This document shows, piece by piece, positions 49,462 to 58,647 of a stretch of 64,000 nt of DNA. The translations under genes were made by a program, and so were the position numbers. The notes under the pieces were generated by a model. The model did no database searches and was not told the DNA's origin. It saw only the letters and a list, made by a program, of their open reading frames with translations. Within the stretch, counting starts at the first letter, position 1. Every line of letters begins with the position of its first letter. The DNA is from Arthrobacter globiformis NBRC 12137 (lineage in GTDB: Bacteria > Actinomycetota > Actinomycetes > Actinomycetales > Micrococcaceae), in assembly GCF_000238915.1 (NCBI RefSeq), contig NZ_BAEG01000069.1, positions 1 to 64,000 of the forward strand, in the 5' to 3' direction.

Positions 49462-51186
49462 ATGGCAACAACACGGAGGGACGTGTTGAAACTAAGCCTG
49501 TTGGGCGGCGCCGTCGCCGTCACAGCATCAACCGGAGGGCCGGCCATCGCGGGTGTCCCCGGGCGCCGGGGCGCGGACGACGATGAAGAAACGGTCATCT
49601 CTCCAAGCAAGCTTGCCCCCGCGAACATGCCCGTTCCGTTCACCACCGTCTTTCGGCGGCCGCCGGAACTGCTTCCGTATGCCACGGGCAGGGACCGCGA
49701 CGGCACGCCGTTTGCCAAATATGCCCTGAACCAGAAGCTGGGCAGGGCCCAGATCGCACGCGGGCTCAGCACCACCCTGGCCGGGTATAACGGCATCTTC
49801 CCGGGCCCCACTATCCGGGTGCAGCAGGGCACCCGGAGCGAGCTGAAGATCAGCAACCGCCTGCCAGCGACCGGCCTCCTCTACCCGAACACGTTCAACA
49901 CCGTCACCCACCTGCACGGCTCGGCGTCGCTGCCCCAGTACGACGGGTACGCCAACGACCGCACTGCGCCGGGCAGGGTGAAGAACTACCACTATCCAAA
50001 CTGGCAGGCAGCGCGGACGCTCTGGTACCACGACCACAACCACATGCTGACAGCGCAGGGCGTGTACTCGGGGCTCGCCTCCATCTACTCCATCACCAGC
50101 GCGCGTGAGCGGGCGCAGCTGCCGCAGGGCGAGTTCGACGTGCCCATCCTCGTCTCCGACGTGATGCTGAACGCCGACGGGTCCCTCGGCTACAACGACA
50201 ACGGCCATGCCGGCCTGTGGGGCGACATCATCACGGTCAACGGCGTGCCGTGGCCCACCATGAAGGTCAAGCCGCGCATCTACCGGTTCCGCTTCCTGGT
50301 GGGTTCGATCACCCGCTCCTACCGCTTCGCCCTGTCCAACGGTGACCCCTTCCATGTGGTGGGCACCGACGCCGGGATGACCCCCAAGGTGCAGGCGGTG
50401 TCCTCCTGGCGGCAGGGCACGGCCGAACGCTACGAGGTGCTGATCGACTTCCGGAAGTACAAGCCAGGGCAGTCGGTGGAGCTGCGGAACCTGAGCAACA
50501 AGAACAACGTGAACTTCGCCAATACCGGCAAGGTCATGAAGTTCCAGGTGGTGGCAGATTCCCCCGCGCAGCCCGGTTCCCACTCACTCTCCTCCATCCC
50601 CGCCACGCTGGATGCCGGCCCGCACCCCACCAAGGCACTCGGCGGGCTGGACACCATGGCACTGACCCCGGACATGGCCGTGGCCAAGAGGGTACTCCGG
50701 GTCCAGCGGCAGAGCGGGGAGTGGACCATCAACGGTGAAACCTGGGACACCGTGGAAAAATCCAACTTCACCCGGTGCTTCGCCAACCCGCAGCGCAACC
50801 AGGTGGAGCAGTGGACCATCGTCAACGAGTCCGGCGGCTGGTTCCATCCGGTCCATATCCACCTGATCGACGGCAAAATCATCGGGCGCAACACCAACGG
50901 CGGCAAGCCCTTTGCCTGGGAAGGCGGGCCAAAGGACGTCTTCTACGCGGGGGAAAACGAATCCGTCACGGTCCTCATGCAGTTCGACACCGGCAAGCAC
51001 CTCGGCGGCCGGTACATGGTCCACTGCCACAACCTCGTGCATGAGGACCACGACATGATGGTCCAGTTCGCCGTGGGCGACCTGCGGAACAACGATCCCA
51101 TCAACGCCGACAAGCCTGTGCTGGAAACCCGGCCCGAGGGGTATTACGCCTCGAAATACAAGCTGGCCTACCCGGCGGGGACGTGA
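49462..51186 (+). CDS. Tat-exported multicopper oxidase (CotA/bilirubin-oxidase-like)
   Basis: A 574-residue three-cupredoxin oxidase that takes electrons from phenols, bilirubin or metal ions and reduces O2 to water. The N-terminus MATTRRDVLKLSLLGGAVAV has a Tat twin-Arg motif (TRRDVLK). Copper ligands: VTHLHGSAS, LWYHDHNHM, FHPVHIHLIDG and MVHCHNLVHEDHDMMVQF, so both T1 and trinuclear sites are intact; the Met after HEDHDM is the usual T1 axial position. The ATG at 49462 has GGGAGG; the frame is open to 49390 but lacks a site there. It is followed after 1 bp by a lipoprotein gene. Confidence 0.93.
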   Translation: MATTRRDVLKLSLLGGAVAVTASTGGPAIAGVPGRRGADDDEETVISPSKLAPANMPVPFTTVFRRPPELLPYATGRDRDGTPFAKYALNQKLGRAQIARGLSTTLAGYNGIFPGPTIRVQQGTRSELKISNRLPATGLLYPNTFNTVTHLHGSASLPQYDGYANDRTAPGRVKNYHYPNWQAARTLWYHDHNHMLTAQGVYSGLASIYSITSARERAQLPQGEFDVPILVSDVMLNADGSLGYNDNGHAGLWGDIITVNGVPWPTMKVKPRIYRFRFLVGSITRSYRFALSNGDPFHVVGTDAGMTPKVQAVSSWRQGTAERYEVLIDFRKYKPGQSVELRNLSNKNNVNFANTGKVMKFQVVADSPAQPGSHSLSSIPATLDAGPHPTKALGGLDTMALTPDMAVAKRVLRVQRQSGEWTINGETWDTVEKSNFTRCFANPQRNQVEQWTIVNESGGWFHPVHIHLIDGKIIGRNTNGGKPFAWEGGPKDVFYAGENESVTVLMQFDTGKHLGGRYMVHCHNLVHEDHDMMVQFAVGDLRNNDPINADKPVLETRPEGYYASKYKLAYPAGT

Positions 51187-51187
51187 G

Positions 51188-52021
51188 ATGAACCGGACGC
51201 TGCTGATCGCACCGGCGGTGCTGCTGGCCTTCTCCCTGTCCGGCTGCACCGGCGGTGTCCAGGCCAGCCCGGCGGCCAACCCGGCTCCCACCCCGCCCGT
51301 GAGCAGCCCCGCCACCACCGCGGACGCCGCGGACCGGGTCCTCGCGCAGGCCGAAGAAGGCCAGGACCTGGGCAACGGGCGGCCCACCGTCAGCTACGAC
51401 GGCCTCATGGTCCGGCGCAGGGTAGTGGTTGCCGTGCACACCGCACTGGACGCCGACATCGCCAGTATCCGCAAGCGGCTGGACGCGGCCGCCGCCGCAC
51501 GGGGCACGGCCCTGTCCGCCATCTCACCTGATGTGCTCGAACCCGCGGTGCTGCAGCAGATGGTCCCCGAGGTCATCGTGGCCCTCCCGCCAACAGCAAC
51601 TCCCGACGACGGACGCATCATCGTGCGTGCAGTCACCGAGGAGGACACCGGCAAACTGGGCGTGAAGAACTTCTACGTCCTCCCGGTCCTGGTGCATGAC
51701 CTGCGTTTCAGCATTGCCACAGCCAACCCTGCCGCGGTATCGGCCGCGGTGGACAGGGAAGGCATCGTCTCCGACGCGCTCGGGAACTACAGCACCGTGG
51801 CACAGGACGGCCAGCTCAGTATCAGCTACACGGGCCCGCTGCTCGGCGACGAAACGGTCGAGAGCGTCCGCGCGGGCATCAGCCGGCAGGCACACATTCC
51901 CGCCGCCGAGGTGAACGTCGGCCCACGGTCTGTGTCCGGAACCGGCGTGGACATGGCCGCCGAACCGCCGTGGGACGCGGAGCAGCTCGAAGGCCAGGCA
52001 ATACATCCGCACACGGAGTGA
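51188..52021 (+). CDS. lipoprotein of unknown function, coupled to the multicopper oxidase
   Basis: A 277-residue protein with a type II signal peptide: MNRTLLIAPAVLLAFSLSGC, lipobox LSGC with lipidated Cys20, then a Pro/Ala/Thr-rich linker. The mature domain has GRPTVSYDGLMVRRRVVVAV, VPEVIVALPPTATPDDGRII and NFYVLPVLVHDLRFSIATAN, an alpha/beta pattern I do not recognise. Only 1 bp separates it from the oxidase stop, so translation is likely coupled. It could dock, protect or supply copper to the oxidase at the membrane (inference only). Confidence 0.8.
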   Translation: MNRTLLIAPAVLLAFSLSGCTGGVQASPAANPAPTPPVSSPATTADAADRVLAQAEEGQDLGNGRPTVSYDGLMVRRRVVVAVHTALDADIASIRKRLDAAAAARGTALSAISPDVLEPAVLQQMVPEVIVALPPTATPDDGRIIVRAVTEEDTGKLGVKNFYVLPVLVHDLRFSIATANPAAVSAAVDREGIVSDALGNYSTVAQDGQLSISYTGPLLGDETVESVRAGISRQAHIPAAEVNVGPRSVSGTGVDMAAEPPWDAEQLEGQAIHPHTE

Positions 52022-52070
52022 TGCACCACTCCAAACCAGAAACTGCGCGCAGAAATGATAGGAGAAAACA

Positions 52071-52718
52071 GTGAGGAGCATGTCCAGCCCCACCATCCGG
52101 GACGTTGCCGAACGGGCCGGGGTCTCACTGACGACGGTGTCCTACGTGCTGTCCGGCAGGAGCGGAGGCACCACTAGGGTCAGTCCGTCCACGCAGGAAC
52201 GCGTCATGGCCGCCGCCGGCGACCTTGGCTACGTGCCCAATCAGGCGGCTCGGGGAATGCGGCGCGGCAGGACAGATCTGGTGGCCATCGCCATTGAAGA
52301 CCTGGAATGGCCGCCGGACCGGGCGCTGGCCACGGCCGCCGCCGCGATACTTCCGCGGCACGGCTACCAGCCGGTCATCCTGCTCGGCCAGTCATGGCGG
52401 CACTTCATGCTGGCCGGCGGTGCCGACGGCGTCATCATGGGCGTCACTCCCACCAGTGAGGAAGAGGACCACGCCATCGCCGAGCTGGCCAGGCGCGGCA
52501 TCGCGCAGGTGGTCATCTCCGAATCGGTGCATGCAGAACAGGCGGTCGCGCTGCTCATGGAACGGATGGCGGGATACGCGGCCAGCGCCGCAGAAAACTC
52601 GGCCTCCTGGAAGCGCCTCAGCGGATATGCCCTGTTCGGCGGCGGCGCGCTCCCGTTGCTGCTGAACGACGTGCTGTCCGCCGCCGGCGCATTTGCCGAA
52701 CAGATTCCCGTCCTCTAG
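52071..52718 (+). CDS. short LacI-family regulator with truncated effector domain
   Basis: A 215-residue protein (GTG start, AGGAGAAAACA upstream). The N-terminal LacI HTH and hinge are complete: PTIRDVAERAGVSLTTVSYV, LSGRSGGTTRVSPSTQERVM, GYVPNQAARGMRRGRTDLVA. The effector domain begins normally (VAIAIEDLEWPPDRALATAA; ADGVIMGVTPTSEEEDHAIA; RRGIAQVVISESVHAEQ) but ends after about 155 residues, then a helical tail replaces the second lobe. Usual LacI proteins have about 330-350 residues. No frame downstream continues the domain, so it is a true short form rather than a recent frameshift. Follows the lipoprotein gene by 49 bp. Confidence 0.85.
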   Translation: MRSMSSPTIRDVAERAGVSLTTVSYVLSGRSGGTTRVSPSTQERVMAAAGDLGYVPNQAARGMRRGRTDLVAIAIEDLEWPPDRALATAAAAILPRHGYQPVILLGQSWRHFMLAGGADGVIMGVTPTSEEEDHAIAELARRGIAQVVISESVHAEQAVALLMERMAGYAASAAENSASWKRLSGYALFGGGALPLLLNDVLSAAGAFAEQIPVL

Positions 52719-52827
52719 CAACCAGCTGCTCCGGAACCGCGTGCCGGCAGCCGCGTAACAATCGGACCTTCGCGCCGTCCGCTTTCGGTGCAGGTCGCCG
52801 GCGGTGCCGGTCCGTCATGGACCGTAG

Positions 52828-52864
52828 CCGGCCGCAACATCAGCCGCGTTCGTGGCCGGTTTTT
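52828..52864 (+). terminator. Rho-independent terminator after the LacI-type gene
   Basis: CCGGCC / GGCCGG stem with a 20-nt loop followed by TTTTT (52860-52864). It ends the oxidase-lipoprotein-LacI unit. Confidence 0.65.
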
Positions 52865-53078
52865 GTCGCTGTGCGTCATCCGGTGTCCCCGGAAGACGCA
52901 CGCCATTACGCATTGTTGATTTTGATGTCCCCGCGCGTCCCGGAGCCGCAATCCGCGGCCCCGGCCGGCAGATTACGCCCCGTTTCCCCTCGTGACCGTG
53001 CCCTTCAGACGGTGGTCCTTCTCTGCTCTCATGGTGGACACCAAACGCCTTGAACGACCTGCTGAAGGGAAGCACACC
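52865..53078 (+). other. Leader region of the ABC/monooxygenase operon
   Basis: The second half of the 360-bp gap between the LacI-type gene and the ATPase gene. It holds a hairpin (GTGCGTC / GACGCAC, 52871-52901) and no convincing ORF. An in-frame upstream extension of the ATPase from 52992 has no ribosome site and non-homologous sequence. No SAM or T-box-like signature was recognised. Confidence 0.4.
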
Positions 53079-53987
53079 ATGACCTCCGGAACCGGGCCGA
53101 TACCGAAAATCAGCCTTCAAAACATCACCAAGAGATTCACGGTGCGGCCCAGCAAGGACAACCCGGACGGGGCGGTCCTGACCGCGCTGGACGGCATCTC
53201 CCTTGACGTCTCCGCAGGCGAATTCATCACCCTGGTGGGCCCCAGCGGCTCCGGGAAGACCACCCTCCTGGACCTCCTGGCCGGCCTCACCAAGCCGGAC
53301 AGCGGCAAGGTGCTGGTGGACGGCCGGGAAGTGGCAGGCCCGGGCCGGGACCGCGCCGTCGTTTTCCAGCAGTATGCGCTGTTCCCCTGGCGCACGGCTG
53401 CTGCCAACGTGTCCTTCGGGCTGGAAGGCGCGGGCAGCGACGGGAAGCGCTACACCCGCAAGGAGCGGGCCGAGAAGGCACGCGAATACCTCGGGCTTGT
53501 GGGTCTCGGCGGATTTGAAGACCGTTACCCGCATGAACTGTCCGGCGGCATGAAACAGCGCGTGGCCATCGCCCGCAGCCTGGCCTACGAACCGGACATC
53601 CTGCTGATGGACGAACCCTTCGCCGCGCTGGATGCACAAACGCGCGAGCAGCTCCAGACCGAACTGCTCCGCATCTGGGCCACCACGGGCAAGACCATCA
53701 TTTTCATCACCCACGGCATCGACGAGGCCGTCTACCTCGGCCAGCGCGTGGCCGTGCTCAGCTCCCGGCCGGGGCGGCTGAAGGAAATCGTGGACATCGA
53801 CCTCGGGGACCGCTCCGGCGATGAGGACGTCCGCTCTAACCCGGCCTTCGTGGAACACCGCCACAAGGTGTGGTCGCTGCTGCATGACGAGGTACGCCGT
53901 GCCCAGGCAGCCGGGCACGCAAAGATCCAGCCCGACGGAACGGCGCCGGACGAAACCAGGACGATCACCACCGGAAAGGCAGCCTGA
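53079..53987 (+). CDS. ABC transporter ATP-binding protein (SsuB/TauB-like)
   Basis: A 302-residue nucleotide-binding subunit of the nitrate/sulfonate/taurine importer family. Walker A GPSGSGKTT (residues 54-62), Q-loop VVFQQYALFPWRTAAANV, signature LSGGMKQRVAIARS, Walker B DILLMDEPFAALD, switch His in IIFITHGIDEAV. The ATG at 53079 follows GAAGGGA. Its stop overlaps the permease start (TGATG). It powers uptake of a small organic compound together with the permease and the flavin monooxygenase; no binding protein gene is present. Confidence 0.92.
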   Translation: MTSGTGPIPKISLQNITKRFTVRPSKDNPDGAVLTALDGISLDVSAGEFITLVGPSGSGKTTLLDLLAGLTKPDSGKVLVDGREVAGPGRDRAVVFQQYALFPWRTAAANVSFGLEGAGSDGKRYTRKERAEKAREYLGLVGLGGFEDRYPHELSGGMKQRVAIARSLAYEPDILLMDEPFAALDAQTREQLQTELLRIWATTGKTIIFITHGIDEAVYLGQRVAVLSSRPGRLKEIVDIDLGDRSGDEDVRSNPAFVEHRHKVWSLLHDEVRRAQAAGHAKIQPDGTAPDETRTITTGKAA

Positions 53988-54904
53988 TGAGCACGCCAAC
54001 ACTGACCAAGGAAACGGAAACGCGGCCCGGTCCCGCGGCGACTGCCGGGGACGCAGCGAAGGAGTGGAATCCGGCGCTGCGCCCGGGGTCCGGCAAGACA
54101 CCTGCGGCCAGGCTGCGCCTGTATGCCCGGCAGGGCGGCAACGCCGTGTGGGGTGCCGGGGCCATCATCCTGTTCCTACTGCTCTGGGAACTGGGACCCA
54201 CCTACCTCGCCCCGGCCTCGACGCGGGTGTTCCTTCCGCCCCTGCACGTGGTGCTCGAGGCACTGGGCACGCTCATCGCAAACGGCCAGCTGCAGAACCA
54301 CCTCGCCGCCAGCCTGAGCCGCTCTGCGAGCGGATTCGGCATCGCCGTTGTCTCCGCTGTGGCCCTCGGCCTGCTCGTGGCCTGGTACGGGGCCCTTGAC
54401 CGCTTCCTGAACCCGCTGCTGGAAGTCTTCAGGAACACGGCCGCACTTGCCCTGCTCCCGGTGTTCACGCTGCTGCTGGGCATCGGGGAGACGTCCAAGA
54501 TCAGCATTGTGGCCTACGCGGCGTTCTTCCCGGTGCTGCTGAACACCATTGCGGGCGTCCGGACCGTTGACCCGCTGCTGATACGGGCCGCCCGCTCACT
54601 GGGGCTGTCCAATTTCCAGCTGTTCCAGAAGGTGATTCTTCCCTCCGCCGTGCCCACCATCTTCACAGGCATCCGGATGGCCGGCACATCCTCCATCCTC
54701 GTCCTGATCGCCGCCGAGATGGTCGGTGCCAAAGCCGGCTTGGGCTACTTGATCGTCAATTCCCAGATGAGCTTCCTCATCCCGGACATGTACGCGGGCA
54801 TCCTGACCGTGTCCCTGCTCGGCCTGCTGGTCAACTACCTGCTGGTCGGCGTCGAACGCCACTTCTCCCGCTGGCGGACCGCCGTCGGATCCCGCACCGC
54901 CTAG
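53987..54904 (+). CDS. ABC transporter permease (SsuC/TauC-like)
   Basis: A 305-residue inner-membrane permease with about six helices after a 45-residue polar N-terminus. The EAA loop that docks to the ATPase reads IRAARSLGLSNFQLFQKVIL with the following PSAVPTIFTGIR. TSSILVLIAAEMVGAKAGLG and YLIVNSQMSFLIPDMYAGIL are typical of SsuC/NrtB permeases. It starts inside the ATPase stop. The missing substrate-binding lipoprotein must be elsewhere, or the system shares one. Confidence 0.92.
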   Translation: MSTPTLTKETETRPGPAATAGDAAKEWNPALRPGSGKTPAARLRLYARQGGNAVWGAGAIILFLLLWELGPTYLAPASTRVFLPPLHVVLEALGTLIANGQLQNHLAASLSRSASGFGIAVVSAVALGLLVAWYGALDRFLNPLLEVFRNTAALALLPVFTLLLGIGETSKISIVAYAAFFPVLLNTIAGVRTVDPLLIRAARSLGLSNFQLFQKVILPSAVPTIFTGIRMAGTSSILVLIAAEMVGAKAGLGYLIVNSQMSFLIPDMYAGILTVSLLGLLVNYLLVGVERHFSRWRTAVGSRTA

Positions 54905-54937
54905 CCCGCCCTCCCGCTACCCACAAGGAACCAGATC

Positions 54938-56335
54938 ATGCCTGAACGTACCCCCGCCGACGCCGGCGCACGCCAACTTCACCTGAACGCCTTCCTGATG
55001 AGCACCGGACACCACGAGGCCTCCTGGCGTCTTCCCGAGAGCGACAGCTTCGCCGGAACACAGGTGGCACACTTCCAGCAGCTCGCCCGCACCGCCGAAC
55101 GTGGCGCCTTCGACTCGATCTTCTTCGCCGACTCGCCCGTACTGCACGGCGACGTGCGCCAGCGCCCCTACGGGACCCTCGAACCGACGGTCCTGCTCAG
55201 CGCCATCGCCGCAGTGACCAAGCGGATCGGGCTGATCGCCACGGCCTCCACCACCTACAACGACCCCTACAACCTGGCCCGCAGGTTCGCCTCGCTGGAC
55301 CACATCAGCGGCGGCCGGGCCGGCTGGAACGTGGTGACGACCGCGGGCGAGGCCGCCGCGCGGAACTTCTCCCTGGAGGACCAGCCTGCGCACTGGCGCC
55401 GCTATGAGCGCGCCGCCGAGTTCCTCGACGCCGCCAGGAAGCTCTGGGACAGCTGGGAAGACGACGCCGCGGTGGGGGACAAGGCCGCCGGGGTCTGGGC
55501 CGACAGCTCGCGCGTCCACCCCATCAACCACACCGGCCGCTACTTCCGAATCCAGGGTCCCCTGGACGTGCCGCGCTCACCCCAGGGGCACCCTGTCATC
55601 GTGCAGGCCGGCTCGTCCGAAGACGGCAAGGACTTCGCCGCCCGCTACGCCGAGGCCGTGTTCACCGCGCAGCAGACCCTGGCCGAGGCGCAGCGCTTCT
55701 ATGCGGACCTGAAGCGGAAGACGGCCGCCGTCGGCCGCAACCCGGAACATATCAAGATCCTGCCGGGCATCGTCCCGGTCATCGGTTCCACCGAGCACGA
55801 GGCACGGCGGCTGGAGAAGCAGCTCGACGAGCTCATCCACCCCGAGCACGCGCGGAAGCAGCTGGCCGGCGTGCTGCGGGTCTCGCCGGAATCCCTTCCG
55901 CTCGATGCGCAGCTGCCCGAAGACCTCCCCTCGGAGGATGCGATCGAGGGAGCCAAGAGCCGGTACACGCTCATCGTGGAGCTCGCCCGGCGCGAACGGC
56001 TCACCGTCCGCCAGCTCATCGGCAGGCTGGGCGGCGGCCGCGGGCACCGCACTTTCTCCGGAACGCCCGAGCAGGTGGCGGACGCCATTCAGGAGTGGTT
56101 TGAGAAGGGCGCAGCCGACGGCTTCAACATCATGCCGCCCGTGCTGCCCTCGGGCCTGGACACCTTCGTGGACCACGTCATTCCGATCCTCCGGTCCCGC
56201 GGACTGTTCCGCCATCAGTACTCGGGGCGCACCCTGCGTGAGCACTACGGACTGCCGCGGCCCGAGAACGGAATTGCCCCGGCCGACTCCGCCGAGGCGG
56301 CTGAAACGGAGCGGGCCGTGCCTGCTGCTGTCTAG
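54938..56335 (+). CDS. LLM-class flavin-dependent monooxygenase (NtaA/SnaA/DszA family)
   Basis: A 465-residue bacterial-luciferase-fold monooxygenase using FMNH2 from a separate reductase. Motifs: LNAFLMSTGHHEASWRLPES, ARTAERGAFDSIFFADSPVL, EPTVLLSAIAAVTKRIGLIA, STTYNDPYNLARRFASLDHI and SGGRAGWNVVTTAGEAAARN, typical of NtaA/DszA/DmoA. Known members oxidise nitrilotriacetate, dibenzothiophene sulfone or dimethyl sulfide. With the SsuBC-like transporter it likely scavenges sulfur, or breaks down a small organic donor. It ends in a CTAG shared with the opposing BASS gene. Confidence 0.92.
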   Translation: MPERTPADAGARQLHLNAFLMSTGHHEASWRLPESDSFAGTQVAHFQQLARTAERGAFDSIFFADSPVLHGDVRQRPYGTLEPTVLLSAIAAVTKRIGLIATASTTYNDPYNLARRFASLDHISGGRAGWNVVTTAGEAAARNFSLEDQPAHWRRYERAAEFLDAARKLWDSWEDDAAVGDKAAGVWADSSRVHPINHTGRYFRIQGPLDVPRSPQGHPVIVQAGSSEDGKDFAARYAEAVFTAQQTLAEAQRFYADLKRKTAAVGRNPEHIKILPGIVPVIGSTEHEARRLEKQLDELIHPEHARKQLAGVLRVSPESLPLDAQLPEDLPSEDAIEGAKSRYTLIVELARRERLTVRQLIGRLGGGRGHRTFSGTPEQVADAIQEWFEKGAADGFNIMPPVLPSGLDTFVDHVIPILRSRGLFRHQYSGRTLREHYGLPRPENGIAPADSAEAAETERAVPAAV

Positions 56336-57351
56336 GCTTCCCGCTGCTCCGGCAGGGGCTTCCGGGCCAGCCAGGCAGCGACGATGGCACCGGAGATGTT
56401 GTGCCAAAGCGAAAAGACGGCGGAGGGCAGGGCCGCCAGCGGGGTGAAGTGGGCGGTGGCCAGCGTTGCCGCCAGGCCGGAGTTCTGCATGCCGACCTCG
56501 AACGCGAGAGCCCTGCGCGCCTTGGCATCCAGGCGGCCGAGCTTGCCGGCCAGGTAGCCTAGCCCCAGGCCGAAGCCGTTGTGCAGCACCACGGCCAGGA
56601 ACACGATGCCGCCGGCAGCAAGGATCTTGCTGGCGCTTCCCGCGACCACAACCGCCACGATCAGGGAAATAACGACGGCGGATGCCCAGGGGAGCGCCGG
56701 CAGCGCCTTCGCGACGAGCTTCTTGAGGAACAGCCGGGCCAGCAGGCCCGCGATGACCGGCAGCAGCACGGTCTTGACGATGTCCAGCACCATGCCGCCG
56801 GCGTCGATGGTCAGGAAGGAACCGGCCAGGAACAGCACCAGGAGGGGCGTGACCACCGGGGCGATGAGAGTCGATACGCTGGCGACCGCCACGGACAGGG
56901 CCACATCGCCCTTGGCCAGGAACGCCATCACGTTGGAGGCGGTGCCGGACGGCGCGCAGCCCACGAGGATCAGGCCCACGGCGAGTGCGGGTTCCAGATG
57001 GAGGAGGGTGGCGATTGCCCAGCCGGCCCCGGGCATGATCACGTAATGGGCCACGATGCCCAGCACCACGGCCCACGGCCTGCGCGCGACCGCGGCGAAG
57101 TCGGGCGGCGTCAGTGTCAGGCCCATGCAGAACATGATGATTCCCAGCAGGTAAGGGACCGCCGGGCCAAGGGGTTTGAAGGCGCCGGGAAGCAGGAACC
57201 CGGCAACGCCGGCTGCGAGCACCAGGAGGGGGAAGACGGTCACCGCGACGCGGGCAATCCTGGCCTCCGCGGCGAGGGCCGGATTCAGGGGTGCGGCGCC
57301 GGCCTCCGTGGCCGAGGAAGCGGGTACGGGGTCTTTTGTTGCCTCAAGCAT
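56332..57351 (-). CDS. bile acid:sodium symporter family (BASS) transporter
   Basis: A 339-residue membrane protein with about 10 helices. Family motifs: PYLLGIIMFCMGLTLTPPDF, VGCAPSGTASNVMAFLAKGD (Na+/substrate site), VLLPVIAGLLARLFL and RALAFEVGMQNSGLAATLAT (second site). Bacterial members import organic anions such as pantothenate or bile acids, or small carboxylates. It is convergent with the LLM monooxygenase (the CTAG holds both stops) and divergent from the diguanylate cyclase. No functional link to either is evident. Confidence 0.92.
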   Translation of the reverse strand: MLEATKDPVPASSATEAGAAPLNPALAAEARIARVAVTVFPLLVLAAGVAGFLLPGAFKPLGPAVPYLLGIIMFCMGLTLTPPDFAAVARRPWAVVLGIVAHYVIMPGAGWAIATLLHLEPALAVGLILVGCAPSGTASNVMAFLAKGDVALSVAVASVSTLIAPVVTPLLVLFLAGSFLTIDAGGMVLDIVKTVLLPVIAGLLARLFLKKLVAKALPALPWASAVVISLIVAVVVAGSASKILAAGGIVFLAVVLHNGFGLGLGYLAGKLGRLDAKARRALAFEVGMQNSGLAATLATAHFTPLAALPSAVFSLWHNISGAIVAAWLARKPLPEQREA

Positions 57352-57507
57352 TCAATAATGCTGGCACCGGAGGGGCACTACGGCCCAGTTCGTGAACTGA
57401 TGTCTGACAAATGTGTCGTCCCCGGGAAATTCTCCGCGGCACACCGGGACCCCGGGCGCTCACGGTGCGATACTGGATTGCACCGGATCGGGATTCAAGG
57501 GGACAGA

Positions 57508-58647
57508 ATGATCCTAGACACGGCAACACTGCGGGTTGCTTTCGCGGCGATGGCCTTGGTTCTGGCGCTGCTGTTCTATTTTTCGACCTTCCGCAGCACC
57601 CGCTCGCCCTACAGCGCCTGGTGGTGCGCCGCCCTGCTCCTGTTCCTCTCCGGTTCTGCGTCATTCCTCCTCAACGGCACGCCGCAGCAGGTCTGGGCCA
57701 ATCCGCTGGGTAATTTCCTGCTGGTGTCCGGCGCGGCAGGGGTCTGGGCCGGGGCGCGTTCCCTCCGAAACCTGAAGCACAATCTGTGGCTGTCCACCGC
57801 GCTGCCGGTCATCGCCGGCGCCGCGGCCGGCATCGACAGCCCGGGATCCAATACCTGGGCAGGCGGTGCAGTCTTCCTGGCGTCCATGGCCACACTCATC
57901 GGCCTGGCCTCGCACGAGCTGTGGCGGCTTGAACCCGGGTACTCCCGGGTGAGGATTCCCATGGCCATCGCAGCGGGCGGGGTGGCCGTCTTCTATTTTT
58001 GCCGTCTGGTGGTGTTCCTTATCGAAGGGCCAAACGGTCCTGTTTTTTCCACCTACTTCGGGTCCGCGGTGACCACCATGGTCACCATGGTGCTGCTGGT
58101 GGTGGTTTCCTTCAGCATGGCGGGGCTGAGCACCGAGCAGCAGACGCGGGCGCTCCGAACGGTCGCCACGCAGGACGGGCTGACCGGCCTGCTTAACCGA
58201 GGCGCTTTCCTGGAAGCGGCCGCCCAGGAACTGGAACGCAGCAAGGCAGCCAACAGCGGCGGCTCGCTGATCCTCGCGGACCTGGACCACTTCAAGTCGG
58301 TCAACGACACCTTCGGCCACGCGGCGGGCGACCTTGCGCTGCAGGCGTTTGCCAACGCGTGCAGCGCGTCGGCCCGGTCCACGGACGTCGCCGGGCGCTA
58401 CGGCGGCGAGGAGTTTATCCTCCTGCTTCCGGGTGCAGGCCCCAAGAGCGCGGAAATCATCGCGGGCGAAATCAGCAGGAGGCTGGCAGAGCAGCACATA
58501 CCGGAACTGCTGCGGATGCCGACCGTCAGCTACGGCATTTCCACCTACAATGCGACAACCGCGGACCTCGACGAGGTGATCGCGGCCGCCGACGTCGCCC
58601 TCTATGAAGCTAAATCACAGGGGCGGAACCGCACGATCAGGGGCTGA
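57508..58647 (+). CDS. membrane-bound diguanylate cyclase (GGDEF)
   Basis: A 379-residue protein: about six hydrophobic helices (residues 8-205) as a sensor, then a GGDEF domain. Catalytic motif RYGGEEF (GGEEF at 299-303). The inhibitory I-site RSTD (290-293) stands exactly five residues upstream, so product inhibition is expected. LADLDHFKSVNDTFGHAAGD and VALYEAKSQGRNRT are also present. It makes c-di-GMP. The ATG at 57508 follows AAGGGGACAG; the frame runs far upstream antisense to the BASS gene, which is a coincidence. No EAL domain. Monocistronic. Confidence 0.93.
   Translation: MILDTATLRVAFAAMALVLALLFYFSTFRSTRSPYSAWWCAALLLFLSGSASFLLNGTPQQVWANPLGNFLLVSGAAGVWAGARSLRNLKHNLWLSTALPVIAGAAAGIDSPGSNTWAGGAVFLASMATLIGLASHELWRLEPGYSRVRIPMAIAAGGVAVFYFCRLVVFLIEGPNGPVFSTYFGSAVTTMVTMVLLVVVSFSMAGLSTEQQTRALRTVATQDGLTGLLNRGAFLEAAAQELERSKAANSGGSLILADLDHFKSVNDTFGHAAGDLALQAFANACSASARSTDVAGRYGGEEFILLLPGAGPKSAEIIAGEISRRLAEQHIPELLRMPTVSYGISTYNATTADLDEVIAAADVALYEAKSQGRNRTIRG

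Noticed and set aside
52071..52718. Frameshifted LacI pseudogene
   Set aside because: No frame downstream continues the effector domain, and the gene has a proper start, stop and terminator, so a natural short form is more likely.
52719..53078. SAM or other sulfur riboswitch before the ABC/monooxygenase operon
   Set aside because: No conserved blocks of SAM-I, SAM-II or SAM-IV could be found; only ordinary hairpins.
55577..57076. 499-codon minus-strand frame spanning the monooxygenase and BASS genes
   Set aside because: Crosses two supported genes and shows only shadow composition.
56581..57507. Upstream extension of the diguanylate cyclase frame to about 690 residues
   Set aside because: The extension is antisense to the BASS transporter and low-complexity; the ATG at 57508 has a good ribosome site and a proper membrane start.
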